This document shows positions 1 to 13,100 of a stretch of DNA of 64,000 nucleotides, piece after piece. Every line of letters starts with the position of its first letter. Within the stretch, counting starts at the first letter, position 1. Under the pieces are notes generated by a model. That model saw nothing but the letters and a program-made list of their open reading frames with translations, had not been told where the DNA came from and ran no database searches. The DNA lies in assembly GCF_021155765.1 (NCBI RefSeq), contig NC_060112.1, positions 7,130,001-7,194,000 of the forward strand, read 5' to 3'. A program made the translations under genes and the position numbers. The DNA is from Diprion similis (taxonomy: Eukaryota; Arthropoda; Insecta; Hymenoptera; Diprionidae).

Positions 1-3000
1 TATGTCCTCAATCACTTTTTTACCCATGACAGAATTTATTCTCCAGATTGACAGTCATCGTTGAAGTGTTTCGTCGAATAAAATTATTGAATAATTGAGA
101 AAAAATATTAGAAAAATTCCGTCCATGTTTTCGGCATTGGGAGGGTGTTCTCCATCGGTGATAAAATATTCGTGAATTTTTTCAGAATTTACAAAATGAT
201 GCAAATTTTCAAACTAAAAAATCTTATTCCTCAGAAAATGTTGGTCAAAGAAATCCGAAAAAATTGAGAAAAATGTTTCAGAGTTAGAACAACCACATAA
301 CAATAAATAGATCGAATCGGAGACGGTGAGGTCTTCTGTATGATATTACAGGAGTGCAATTTGATCTACGTGTAATGAGAAATTCCTACAATTCCTCGTT
401 ATGAGTACACAATACGCGCCTGAGACTTGGCAACCTAACAATCGTCGCTGTAACTTAACTATAGCAATGGGATTAGCATGACTGGATTAAAAAAACGAAC
501 ATTTATTACAAATGAAAAAAAAAAATGCGTAAATTTTATAGGCATAGAAAATAAAATTCAGTTCATAATTTTACACAACTTATTTTTACATCTCATTATA
601 TCGTACAATATCATAGTAAGAAAAAATAAAAAAAAAACTTTAAATAGGAAGCTTGATGAAACCGAGATTTATTCTTTCTCTATTTTGTGAATATAAACCG
701 AAACGAATTACGAATCGAATAAATAATGATGAACCTGAAATCCTGATCTTTCTCTCACCACGTGATGTGCTGCAGCTAGTAACGCGTTCCTCGTTTCTTC
801 TCTCCATTTGCTCCTCCTCGCCTCGATTCAAGTAAGCTACTCAGTAGCCTAAACTCCTGATCGTGGCGCCGCTTCTTCGTCTTCTTTAAATCGTTGTCGT
901 CGTGGTTCGGGATATTTACCCCGGATGTTGTTATTCTTATTTTCTTCGTCTTGTTTTCTCTCTTTATTTTCAGTTTGCTCGTTTGTTTTTTTCATTTTTT
1001 CCCTATCGTGGCGCCGTTTGTTGACAATCTATTTCTGTCACCCTCGAGCTGCACGATCATTCGCACTTCCATTATTCTATGGTGAGCCGGATTTTATCAG
1101 ATCATCAATCTCGACTGGAGTCATCGGCTTCTCTTTTTTCTTTCTCTTTTCTCTTGTTGCAGTTCGTCTCCTGCAGCAGTAGCACGTTTCTGAATTTTAC
1201 AAACGCGAACTCGTTTCGCAAGCTTCCTGATTACTCATTGAGCGTTCCTGCTTCATCTTATTCTTCTTATTCGTCTTCTTCTTCTTCTTCCTTTTCTTCG
1301 TCGGAAACTCCCCTTTTCATGAATGACCGCGTATGTTAACATACTTCTATGGGCATAATAATTGTACAAGATTTTTTCTCTTCCTATTGGTTTAGTAAAA
1401 TTAGAAAGTTTAATCATATCTATTCCTCTTCTTCTTCTTTTTTTTTTTTTTTGTTTTCCACACTTGATCGAGGTGTGAAAAATTCCCATCACAAATTAAT
1501 AATAATTATAAAGAAAATAAAATATGACTAAAATAATATTAACGAGAGGAAAATCATGATTCCCTTTTGGTTTCTCTGCAATGGCCGCGGGGTCTGTATA
1601 TACTTTAAGTATAGGACTTACCTCCTCGAAGAATTCTCTAATAGCTCTCAGCCTACTCCGTGTGTATACCTATACCTATATCTTCGTATGTAGGCATCGG
1701 CAGGATAGGGTACAAGTTTCTTTTATGGTGACGTCATCGTTCGAACATGGCTAACATGGACCATCTCTCTCTCCCTCTAATACTGTACCTATACATATGA
1801 CAACTTACGGATACTTAGGGTTCCTACAAATGTTGTCATATACGATTCTATATATCCGTATACGTATATGTATATGCGGTGTGTAAATGACGCTGCGCCA
1901 CAACTGCAGCGCGTAGCATCGTATTACGCACACCCTATATATGTTTTCTATAGGCTGATGACCTTTACATATTTAACTAGGCCAGTGACACGGGCTCCGG
2001 GTGCGTTGTGTATATATGTATATATGTATATATGCATGTATTCATCCGTGCATCGCGCGGAATTGGATTAGAGAGGATGCGCAGGTTGATTTCTCCTTCC
2101 TCTTACCTTTTTATTCACAGATGTGAAGTCGGTGTGATAATGTATTTCGGGTTTTATTTCGCACTTTTCGTTCCGTTTATTCTCTCTATTTTTCGTTTTG
2201 CGGAACTGCGCGTTTCTCAACGGAGAAAAAGAAATTTATCGGATACATAGATATTATTGATTCTGAGAGGAGGAAGAAGAAGATGCCTTAAAAACCGTTT
2301 CGAATATATAATTCTTTTTTTTTTTTTATATAATAAAATTTAGAACTAAAAATTCCACAGTACTTATAGCATATAAGGTTGTCTGTATAGTCAATTTTAT
2401 TCTTTATCTTAATTTCAATCTCTGATCACACCTTGAAACTTTCTAATTTCATATGGGAAGAGAATAATGGTATTTTTTTTTTATTTCTCATCTTTAACCC
2501 AGGCAGGTATATTATCTCTGATTATCCCGGGACTTAAACTCAACAGATTCTCGGTCTGGTGGTATTACCAAAGGATTAACAACATCGATGGTTGGTGTAA
2601 CGCGTGTATATATATGTGTAGTATATATGGGTGCATGGTGATTTGTGATTGTATTTGTATAGTTGTAGTGGAGAAGTGGATGATGGTATAAGCCGATTAC
2701 GCCGCCGCCTGCTTGCAGGTTATTTTATTCAAGCCAAACTTATAATAAAACGACTGAATGCCGCCGCATCGCGTCGTCGCCGTAATCTAATCGCTGCCTG
2801 CTTTGCTCCTTTCCAGGTATGCACAAGTTTCAAACTCACGCGTATTAACGTGTGTGTGTGTGTGTTACACTGACCCAAGTCATGGAGTTGGACTTACTTT
2901 TCCCCGAAGTGATACGCGATAGAGTGTACATATACGTAACACACTTGCAGCATGTTGTATTATACTCATATCAATATACATACCTCTATATATGTATACA

Positions 3001-4231
3001 CGCGACATGGATGCAATAAGAATTGTTATCGATTAACCTAAACAAAAAAGTAGAATTACGTAGTATATAAATTAAATGCATTATTATTAATTTTCTCTTC
3101 TTTTGGTATAAATTTTATTTGAATAGAAAAACGAACGATATTGATAATGATAGTAATAATATAGTTGTGTGATCGTCAATATCTGCGGAAAATATAGTGA
3201 AATTTGAATCGTTCGGATATATTCTTATTAAATTTGTTTATTTTTTCCTGCTGATCTGTATACATATATGATAGGAAGTAACGTTAATTCTCCGAATCAA
3301 AAATTTGTGTAAAATTGATAATATCGAGGGTATTTTTGTCTAAGAAATCTTATATTTTGCGTGGTAAAATCGCACCTAACACCCGCAGATAATATTACGT
3401 ATGTACATTATATTTCCCACTGATCCCGAGTTATGTGCTGTGCAACAGCAGCTACGCGTATTTCATATCTAAGCATATACTACGAACCCGGGTGTCGAAC
3501 AGACAATGCACTCGAGACCTTAGCTCCCATTCTCTCTCTTTCTCTCTCTCTCCCTCGCTGCTCTTTTCTATTTGCCCGCGGCTGCAGCGGCGCGGCAATA
3601 TGGCGGATGGATGCTGCTTGCCGCCGCTGCCGTTGCTGTAAAAGTAATAAACGAACAACTCGAAGAGCGAGTCACTAGACCCATGCTGTTCTCCTGTGTA
3701 CCGAGAGAACCGCTTTCAGCCAGACCCACGCAAGTTTTAGAAAATTGACAATGTGACAAAGAAAATTTTCCATATAATTAAACAATCTTAAGAATAATTT
3801 ATATCAATCGTGTTCTAGATTGTATAATAATATACCGTATAAGGTATAACGAAATTGTGATAAAAATTTGAAGTTTATACATATACATAGAGTTCGAGAT
3901 GGCGGATAAAATTTTTTTTTTATATAGATTTGGTAAATAATATTAATAATGATAACAATAATATGTGTTAATATACGAAGAAGAAAAATGGCACGTCTAT
4001 ATTAAAAATTGAAAAAAGTTTATGCAAATGGTATGGATATCTCGATGGGTATTGTATTCATCGGAGGGAGAGGATCTAGTAGTTGACCATGAGTGGAAAG
4101 CGGGTTGGCGCGAGGAGGAAGAGGGGGGAAAATAACCTAGCGCTTCAATCGAAAGTTGAACGACCTCTATAGCATCATCATACCGCGCATCCCGCGATAT
4201 ACAGTAACACATACGACGCGGGGCTGAGATG

Positions 4232-4262
<31 letters not shown>
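4232..4262. repeat. (TGTTGC)n short tandem repeat
   Basis: Five imperfect hexamer units, in an otherwise gene-free stretch (1-6,580) in which I see only simple repeats and chance frames. Confidence 0.85.
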
Positions 4263-4438
4263 CCTGTTCCTTCGCGTTCTCTTCGTCTCTCGCTTACGAA
4301 GTAGCGGTAGGAGAAGAATTTTACAGGAGGAAGCTTCGCTCCTCTCCGAGGTATAGAGAGAGTGAGAGAGAAGGAGTCCCATCGTCTCCTCGACGACCGA
4401 CCGACCGAGTATACGTCACTCACGCGATGCATGCTATA

Positions 4439-4464
4439 CTGATGCTGATGCTGATGCTGATGCT
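4439..4464. repeat. (CTGATG)n short tandem repeat
   Basis: Four-plus units of CTGATG. The reverse-complement repeat, (CAGCAT)n, recurs at 9802-9828. Confidence 0.85.
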
Positions 4465-5483
4465 CTTGACGCTCTGGAAAACTTCTGCTGTCGTTGAGTG
4501 GTTACAATAAATATCGGATTCCGTGAAACCGTTCTTTCTCGCGGTTTGAGAAGATAAGAGAATAGAGAAATGAGATAGGTAGATAGATAGATAATGATTT
4601 ATTACGCTCGTAGAAATGTTGGTCAATACGTACCACCTATTTATTATAGAAGGGTTATAAACAAAAGTTAGCGCGAGAATATGAGGAGGGGAAGTAAGCA
4701 AGCGGAGGCGAAGAGTAAAGCGAAATAGTATGTAAGTGAAATGAAGAGTGGATAAACGGGTAATAACTAAATGTGTAGGTAATTAGATGAAACTAGGAAA
4801 AGAGTAACCAAGAAATTAAAAATAGAAAATTAACGCAGGAAGATTTTTTTTTATTTTTGTCTAACGCAGTTGATCATGGAAAAAAATTATGGACCCTATA
4901 TGTTTGTTTGGAAAAGGTTAGGAGAGTATCGGAATTTAATAGTTTTTTTCATCGTTGTTCAAGGACGACTTAAGTTGGCAAATTTTTAGGGCAAGGTTGG
5001 GATTTCACCATTTTTTGTTATCTTACAATTAGTCAGGAAATTTTTAGAAAAAGTTCAGGGAAGCCTAAGGAAGTTAGTTATACGATAAATAACGAATTAT
5101 ATGTATATGTATTATAAAATTTAGCTTGCTGAGATAATAATTGAAAATGGAATTTACACGTGTCTTTCATTGCTTTGCGCTTGTTTTGATTTTTCATTAG
5201 GCTCAATTTAATATTTCGAAAAAGACAAAAATTTTCATAGGATCTTGCTGACTTTTCTATTGAACATGATTTCCCAATTTTTTCTGTCAACTGTTTTTCC
5301 TCTCCAAAGTAGTATGACGAATATTGTACGCTTACCCTGGTTTTTGAATCTCGTTTCCTCCTCGGTCCGGTATTATTCCCAGATACATAAAACCGGGTCC
5401 TAATCATGACTCGACTGGACTGGACGTTACATACATTTATAACCTGTAGGCCTGACGTTAGGAAAAATAAAAATAAAAATGAA

Positions 5484-5486
<3 letters not shown>

Positions 5487-5514
<28 letters not shown>
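5487..5514. repeat. 28-nt poly-A run
   Basis: Follows AAAATAAAAATAAAAATGAAAGC. It could be the tail of an old retroposed sequence, but nothing upstream is recognisable and no target duplication was seen. Confidence 0.8.
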
Positions 5515-6585
5515 CAATAATAACGAACGTACAACGAGTTATCTGGAAGTCGTGTATAATTTATTTAATATAACATTGCGGTACGTAGGCGAGAAATTAA
5601 TTTCATCGCATGATCGGTGTATACATATATACATATATGCGTATGTGTGTAGTGTTATTATAACGAATTATATAATTATATATCCGTTGCAGTAATCATT
5701 TTTTATTCCGCTATTCTCTGCGTAGCTTCAGGCGGCTTCTGCAGGCTGTAATATTCAAACGTTATATACAAATTATAATTCTCAACGCAAAACTGGTCAA
5801 CGTTCTTCCATTCTTTTTTCCTTCTTTTTTCAGTCAGTAATGCGTACAGTATAATGTACCTATATTCTTATGGTATATTGTGCATATTCTATGGCCTGCA
5901 TAACCCATTATAATTAGTTTTGTTTCCTTTGATCCTTCTCTCGATTGTTGAGATATTTTCTTTGCCATTTTTGTGGCGAAGGAAGACACGGGAAATATGG
6001 TACATCAGGAAAAAGTCACCGTCGTGAGAAATCACGCGAAAAGGTACCTTAAACGTTGCCCGACTATTCCTCCCTTCATCTCACGTTTCTTTGTGAAATG
6101 ACGCTGCTGCTGCATCGGGACGGCACTCAGTCAGCAAGTTTTTCCTCCTCGTATGTACGCGACGCTTTCTTTTTGCCCGAGTTCCGGCTCAATGTTGTAC
6201 ATTACACACGTAGGTATAATACGCGTCCTTCTCTTCTTCTGATAGGCTTATAACCTGTGGATCAAACCGGGTTTCATCTTCTCCAAACTGTACTGTATAC
6301 ACATACGATTCTCCGGGTTCCATTATGTCTATAATTGAGGAGGTGCCCTAGTGGATATCAACGTTGTTATATATATATATCTCAAAATATAGAACTCCAC
6401 GTATCTCAAACACGAAAAAGGCTTCACAGCTCATTCTATACGCAATTATAAACAAAAACACTGCAATTCATTTACATTTGACGCAGATACAAAGAACGGG
6501 CGTAAATTCTTATAATTTATTATTGCGATTTCGTAGAGTTCGTGCAATTTCTTTATTTCTGCGTTAAATGAAAATGTATTGCAAG

Positions 6586-7199
6586 TTTTTTTTTTTTTTT
6601 TTTTTTTATTTATTATTATTATTAAGAAAATCAAAACACTTGGAGCAATTTGAGTGTGAGTGCTTCATTATTTATAGTTTCAAGAACATATTGGAATTTT
6701 TTAATTGAAATTAAAAATAAAATGGCGACATAGTGCATATAAGTAGCGAACGACTCCGAACTCGAGGCCTTGTGCAGTGGCGCATCTCCTGATATCACTA
6801 TCCAACTTTGAACGGATACAAAACTTTTTTCAATTGAAGACACTTTTTCGGGTTCGAGCTCGTAGCTTAAATGTTGAAAAAAAAAAAAAAATTTCAGGTA
6901 TATAAGACTGTGAGCAAAAAAATTCAGTTTTCGACCTAAGAATTGTTAGAAAAATAAAAATTTTCGGATTGATATTCAAAAATCTAGCCACAACCTGGAA
7001 TCGACAAACAAGTTTTCCTGATTGTGTCATAATTTCGTAATCGATCGGATAAAAATGGACCACCGGATTGAAAACGTGTTCGTTCGATACTTACATGCGC
7101 CATTTTGTTATTAATTTCAATGAAAAAATTCTAAAATGTGCATGAAACTATAAATAACAAAGCTCTCAAACTCAAATTTCTCTAAGTGTTTTCATTTTC

Positions 7200-7231
<32 letters not shown>
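6586..7231. mobile_element. Foldback element with ~125-bp arms
   Basis: The arms at about 6624-6752 and 7081-7203 are reverse complements at high identity, sharing long blocks such as TTATTTATAGTTTCA, GAATTTTTT.ATTGAAATTA and AAAATGGCG, and extending to a TAAGTA.CGAACGA block. Outside each arm is a T-run (left) or matching A-run (right), which looks like part of the element. About 330 bp of unrelated DNA separates the arms. No clear target duplication and no gene. Confidence 0.8.
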
Positions 7232-7234
<3 letters not shown>

Positions 7235-7439
7235 CCAAATATAAGTATGACGTCAAAATCATCCAGGGCACTCCCTCAAATTGGGAAATACAATGTGAAG
7301 GTAACCACTCTTGAATTCACTTGGTACACCGTTGCAGTGCTTTGGAAGTGAAGTGCACAAGGCGCTAACTCGGTGCTCCAAAGTCATGGACGGAGAAAGA
7401 GAAAGACAAAGAGTGGAAACATTTCCACCTTTCAAACTC

Positions 7440-7495
7440 GACACGACACGACTCGACTCGACTCGACTCGACTCGACTTGACTTGACTGGACTTG
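7440..7495. repeat. (GACTC)n / (GACTT)n pentamer repeat
   Basis: About ten tandem pentamers, starting as GACAC, then GACTC, then GACTT. The minus-strand frames over it (SSRVESSRVES) are artefacts of the repeat. Confidence 0.88.
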
Positions 7496-7829
7496 AATTT
7501 ACTCGACCGATGACCGGACTTTGACCCTTGTGCAACCAAGTAGTACATACAACTGCGCCTCTTCCCATCCTTCTTCTTTTTCTTCTTCTTCTTCTTCGAC
7601 CATAGATGTTTGCTATTCTGCCGGGCAACTCTCGTTGGGAAGACATATATGTATATGTCACGTGTGTGTGTGCATGCAGCAACGTGGGAGTGTGCAATGC
7701 ATAGCATCATACACTCTGTAATATATGATCCTTGCGTGGGTTATTCTTCTCTTCCTGCAAGTTGTGGAAACCTTCTGCCTTCTCCAATTCTGTACATATT
7801 AGAATATATTATATATACATAACCACGTA

Positions 7830-8037
7830 CAGAGCACGCTCTCAATAGGGCCGATACCGGACAAGAGGAGAAACAATTTTCCAGTCACCACCGAGTGTGC
7901 GAGACATTGCATGTATATGCTGCGCGGCCTTATTGAGAGTCGAGCTTGAAAGAATAGCTTGAGCTTGAGCTTGGGGGGGGGGGGGGGGGGGGGGGTAGAT
8001 GGAAGCAGGGAAGCGGCCCTATTGAGAGCTGGCACTG
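7830..8037. mobile_element. Tc1/mariner-like MITE with internal poly-G
   Basis: Ends read CAGAGCACGCTCTCAATAGG and, on the opposite strand, CAGTGCCAGCTCTCAATAGG, followed in both by GCCG. TA flanks both ends (7828-7829 and 8038-8039), as for Tc1/mariner insertions. A third partial copy, GGCCTTATTGAGAG, lies inside near 7926. The interior carries GAGCTT hexamer repeats and a 23-nt G run (7973-7995). There is no coding capacity in 208 bp. Confidence 0.78.
7973..7995. repeat. 23-nt poly-G run
   Basis: The longest G-run in the window, inside the 208-bp MITE at 7,830-8,037. Shorter G-runs lie near 10,260, 45,147, 49,141, 59,094 and 59,497. All may form G-quadruplexes and are error-prone in assembly. 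Confidence 0.9.
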
Positions 8038-9096
8038 TACCTTCACCTTTTACCGACTACCGCAACTCGGCCAAGTCAGCCATCTTTTATACTCGGTTAG
8101 GTTAGATTAGGTCAGTTCAACGGAGACTGCGTCAGGCTTCCGTTTTCAAATTTCCGCAGGGATCAGAGGTCGTCGAAGTTATTTATTACGCGAAAAAGAA
8201 GTTTGTAATTTTCTTGACATCTCAATTTTATGAAAAAAATTTACGAATTTATCGTTTACTGTGAAACTTGACAGTCATGCAGAGAGTATTGATCGAAATT
8301 CATCTCATTTTTCGTAATCAGGAATCGAAGAAAATTATGTAAAACACCGTTTGGGACAGTGTGAATTATATTCATACGTACATACATAGGTAGTAAAATT
8401 TATTGCAGCATGAATTGAATAATTTATAACTGTACATACATATATGTGTATGTATAATATAGTTGCGTGTAAATGGCAAAGATACCGTACGATCCGTAGA
8501 GAGTGACGCTGTGATACGTCGCTTGCGAAATTATGATAAATAAATAAAAAAAATAAAAAAAAAAATCATGTAAATATACAAAGAAGAAATGACGAAAATT
8601 TCCTTTTTTCTATAGCAAGAACGATAAACGAGAGAGAATAAAATTGTGAAAAAAAAAATAACCCGCAGCATAATAATACATTATTAATATATAATAAACT
8701 TGTTATTGGAATATCTTATCGCTCGTCTTATAACGTGCATATTATAACATGTATGTGTATCATGTGTATCCCATGTATAAAACATATCACGAGCGGTGAT
8801 CTCATTGTTAGAACGAGAGAGGAAAAGAGACGGAGCCAAAGATTTTTATCGAATATTATAAATGTTACACACATACTGCGTGTGTGCTTTAACTGCACCA
8901 CAAGAACCTCATACATCCAGCCAGCACAGTATAGTACACCGCATATCCAACCCGCGAATAACACGATTATATGACATACGTATATGCATGTATGCGGACG
9001 TGAATGTATATATCTCTGTGGTTCTCGGTTGAACTAAAATATCTTGAGCTATCGTTTGGCTCGTCACCCTGACCTATATGCATGTGTGCAGGTGTA

Positions 9097-9677
9097 CGGG
9101 GTGGGTAAAAAAAAAACGGGACCAATTTAAAACGCGAATAAAATCCGAACGCGTCCAGTGATTGATGAAAAAAAAATTTTGCACCAAATTAGAAGAATGA
9201 ACCTTTCGTTTCTTCTTTATTCTTTATTGGGATACATACACGCTCTGGAAAAACAGGTTTTGGAAAAGTGGCTGAAAGGACAAGAAAAGAAATCAATATT
9301 AAAGAATGTTAAATGTTCAATCTAATTGCCATCTTAAATTATGAGTTGAAGACTGATTTATTTCGGTACTATTATCAAGGAGAACTGCTAAACTGTCATA
9401 ATCAAATTTCCAATCACAATTTAAGATAGAAATTAAGTTGAACATTCTATAATATAATATTTTTTCATTCGTCCAGCGACTTTTTAAAAACACGTTCTTC
9501 AAATGCGTGCATTTTAGTAAGGGATGAAAGTGTTATAGCTTTTCACGCTCGAGACGAAAGATTATTCATCTTATTTTAGAGTAAAAAAAAGTTTCTAGAA
9601 ATCGGTTGACGCGTTCGGTTCTTATTCGCATTTTAAATCGGTCCGGTTTGTTTGTTTTTTTTTTTTGGCCCACCCTG
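9097..9677. mobile_element. Mariner-like MITE, 581 bp
   Basis: Left end CGGGGTGGGTAAAAAAAAAA and right end (reverse complement) CAGGGTGGGCCAAAAAAAA continue as imperfect inverted repeats for about 70 bp (shared CGGxACC, ATTTAAAA, GCGAATAA, CCGAACGCGTC). TA precedes the left end; the right flank reads TGTA, so the TA duplication is degraded. No transposase was found. Confidence 0.75.
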
Positions 9678-9801
9678 TGTATGCACGCTGTACGCCGAGT
9701 CTAATCAGACTCAACTGAAACCGGGTTAGGCTAGGTCCGCACATTCGCATATTATTGCCAATGGGAATCATCACCAATCAACAGTCGTCGTCGGCAGCCA
9801 G

Positions 9802-9828
9802 TCAGCATCAGCATCAGCATCAGCATCG
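9802..9828. repeat. (CAGCAT)n short tandem repeat
   Basis: Four-plus hexamer units. Read in reverse they encode Asp-Ala repeats, which accounts for the DADADAD frame here. Confidence 0.85.
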
Positions 9829-9963
9829 TTTTCTCTTCTCGATTCCCGGTGACTCTGTGCTTGCATAAGCAATTCATACTCTATTCCTCCAGGGCCGTAT
9901 ATAATAAGTAGCCTTTTTCTCAGCGCTTTGTACGAATGTGCATTTTTATTAATATACCAGAAC

Positions 9964-10010
9964 TCGCATTTTATTTCGTACCGGAAACAAGTTAGCCCAA
10001 AGTCCAAGTC
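9964..10010. repeat. Relic arm of the 46.4-kb foldback family
   Basis: Resembles the right arm of the element at 46,355-46,567: both share GCATTTT.TTTC, ACCG.AAACAAGT.AGCC and AAGTCCAAG. No opposite arm is present here, so it looks like a broken copy. Confidence 0.55.
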
Positions 10011-10090
10011 CAAGACTGTGTAGACCGTACTACAGTATTCCGTACATACTATTTTCTTAGAAAAATATTTATACATTATGAATTATCATC

Positions 10091-10290
10091 AGGGACCATT
10101 CAAATACTACCTCACGCTTCCAGGAGAGGGGGTGGGGGGAGGTTTCACTCGCAATGAGACGCCATGCTCTTTTTTCTTCGTCTTTATTTCTTTTTTGATC
10201 GGACAATTACCATTATCCTAGATATTATTAACAAATTTTTACTTGTCCGGGGCGGCGGGGGAGGGGGGGGGGGCAACGAGGCATAATATT
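10091..10290. mobile_element. Possible transposon end, GGGACCATTCAAA type
   Basis: The stretch begins CAGGGACCATTCAAATACTA and then a G-rich run, and closes 170 bp later with another very G-rich tract (GGGGCGGCGGGGGA...). It reminds me of a dispersed insect repeat starting GGGACC.TTCA that carries poly-G. No inverted repeat or duplication could be confirmed. Confidence 0.25.
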
Positions 10291-10572
10291 GGAGCACCAT
10301 AGCTTCTTATTTTTCTTGCACTGAGAAACATTGTCATCGCCATGAATGTTATTATGTCGTCATTGTCATCGTCACCGTTCAGTTATCATCGTGACTGTCC
10401 ATATTTCCGCTGCTAAAAAAGAAGAAAGGGGCGGAGGTGGAGCCGGAGGTTGTGTGCTCATCGCGAGGGCCGTTGCAATGACCGGACTTTGAACCCGAAG
10501 CGAATCGTAAACAACAGCACACCGTACGATGCACTCGCCTCGCCATTCGTGAATGTGGTACTGGTTATATAT

Positions 10573-10652
10573 ATACTCAGGTACTCGTTCAGCTCTTGCT
10601 GCACTTCCTCTCCTGATGCACCACCAGCGACTTTTCCACTTCTAGCCACCAT
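10573..10652 (-). CDS. Weak coding-exon candidate, product unknown
   Basis: Minus-strand ATG at 10652 preceded by an ATTATTATGCAG acceptor-like site and an in-frame TGA. It encodes MVARSGKVAGGASGEEVQQE, then LNEYLS, before a GTATAT donor-like site near 10,572. The composition is more coding-like than the surroundings, but no family is recognised and no partner exon was found. Chance is a real possibility. Confidence 0.15.
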
Positions 10653-12249
10653 TCTACTTCACTGCATAATAATATCAGTCTCAAGACAGGAAATTTAAGT
10701 ACAACGTATTACACTCAAAGTCGAAGGAAAAGTTTCTGGCTTTTCTTTCATCTATCTCGTAGAATTATGCAGCGTGGATCAAAGTTTTACGTCGCATTCA
10801 CGGATGAAAGTAAAACATTATCTTCAATAAGTAAAGGGAAATTAACGGCGTGCTGTGTGTGGAGTTTGTTTTGTTTGTTGGGGAACGAAGAAAGGAGAGG
10901 GATGAAAGGAAATCGCAAAGCTCGGCTGCAATTTGTATTCTCGACCCGTCGATCCGGCCTCCGATGCTCTAACAGTTACTCAATCACCTCCGATGTCTCA
11001 TTAAAACCACGGGCTCTGCTTTTGCTTTTGCTACACATCTTTCGGGCCACGGCCGTGACTACCGTTTTCAATCGCTCTGCTCCTTCTTTTTTACATCTAT
11101 CTTTCCATCTCTCTCTGTCTTTCGCTCTCTTTGGATCGTAACGTAACTGGTTCGACCGACCCGTCATTGCGATGTGGATACAGTCGGAGTGACGTTGAAT
11201 CTGGGTGAACGGTGATTTGTTGACAAACAAAGTATATCGTGTACCTGCGCGTCTCTGTATACTTTAATTTCTTTCTTTAAACACGGTTTCAATTAGGGTA
11301 CATTGGGCGTCACGTGAAAGACTTGCACATGACATTCGTAAAATATCCATTTGGACTCATTGTCCGTGACTTCATTCCTCTTTTCACCATTCTTCATCAT
11401 CAGCTAGTATATGATCTATAATTTGACGATACTGAGGATTCGATGTTGGAATCGATTTTCTTCAACGATTCGATTATATTTTAAGCCTGTGTGGTTTTAC
11501 ACCATCACCAAGCACGATGATCTATTTCAATATCGTCGCTACGAGAGAATTGAAATTACATTTCAATCGAAGTGTTGAGTTCGCGATGCCGATCGAAAAC
11601 CTATAGGCAATCGTTTTCCGCCGTATCTCAATGTATGTGAGAGTCATTTTATCTGATGAGCTGGTTAAAGAGAGACGGAAAGAAGACTTTGAAGTTTTGC
11701 GCCGTGCTGCAATGATAACAGTACAATCGTGGACCGGAAGCTAGTAACTCATGAGCCGTAGGAACGCCGACCTCAGAAGTAGAAGGAAACCCGTTACCGT
11801 CGCTTTTGCGGTGTGTCGAAGTAGAAGAAGAGGAAGAGAAGAGAAGTGAAGAACGTTTAAGCACGTAGTGGTTCGCAAGCGCGGTCGCTTATCCTCCTCT
11901 TTCGGTTTGTTATTATCTTATACCTCCATAAACAAGTGTCTGTTTCTAGGTACATGCGCAATGCACACATTCACATATACATACTATACACATCAGAAGC
12001 AAGCAAAAATACAGAGTACCGTTCTACGGACACGCTATAATTCAGGTGGAAACGCGTTTAGGATTAAAAAAAGCGCGAACACTTCTTCATCGTATAACAC
12101 ACCGTCAACCATACGTATGCAATCGATGTTTTTCTTGTATATAGTCGTCTCGTAATACCGCGGAATCGTGATGTACGAAGAAATTATCACCTTACGGTCT
12201 GTTCAGTTTTATTTACTTTTCGTTTTTACGTAACGGAGAGTTTTTCGTT

Positions 12250-13100
12250 TTTATCGAAACACATTTCGACTACGAGGAAATATTTCTGGGGAAGACGAGG
12301 CGATCGTCACTTACCGTTTGTCGTTCGGAAGCTATGCGAACGAACGAGCGAATTGGCGCATATAGAGAGTACAGTTTCGACTTTCCAACACGACCTGCGT
12401 GCGTTCGTCGTCGCGCTGAATAAGCCCGACGGCAGGAATCAGATTCCTCGTTCTTCGTCGGTCGGTAAACGCGGGGCGTGCAACAGGGTGATAAAGTGCG
12501 ATCAGAGGAGAAGACAACCCACTCGGCCAAACGATGATCGTTGCTTCTGGTGGTGGCGCCTTTTATTATTTATCGAGCAAAACAGCCCACCGAGTGTTTT
12601 TCGATCCGTTTCGAACCGCCGTTCTGCCCCGAATCGTCAGATTTCTTAAGATCCGTGATACATTGCGTTTCACCGAGATCTAACGCACCGCATGAATATA
12701 ATTTCCATGTAGATCAATGATCGTAACTCTTTCGTCGTTCTCGTCATCCTAAATTTCTGTTAGGTGGCGTGTTTTTCTGGCGGCCTGTCCAGAATCTGTA
12801 CGCAGCTATATGAATTCAGTTAGTAATAAACTTATTGCGAAGTGAAAGCCGCCGCTGCTGCTGAATTGTTTGCCGCTTTTGCTGTTCGCTTGCTGAGTCG
12901 GTTATAGCGGTTTAATAACGGCGGAGCCCGCCGGCGCTGTTCGCTAACCTCTGTTCTAGACGAAAATACGCGTTCAAACGCGCGGTTTACTTTCAAAATA
13001 CCTAGCGATATGTATATATACGTTGTTGAAACATACGGTGATACTGATATCACGACGGTTTAAATCGCGGTATGCAATGCGTCATGGATTTTCATTCGCG
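12250..13100. other. CpG-richer patch without a recognised gene
   Basis: Within the gene-poor 10.3-17.9 kb interval this stretch has more CG dinucleotides and mixed open frames on both strands (12,270-12,649 and 12,832-13,053). It could be the promoter and 5' UTR of an unseen transcript. No splice-site and frame combination gave a recognisable protein. Confidence 0.25.

Noticed and set aside
5078..5488. 136-aa minus-strand frame
   Set aside because: AT-rich composition, no recognisable motif, no splice or start context; likely chance.
8094..8118. GGTTAGGTTAG-like stretch resembling the insect telomere repeat TTAGG
   Set aside because: Only about two units and not tandem beyond that; a common interspersed motif, not a telomere.
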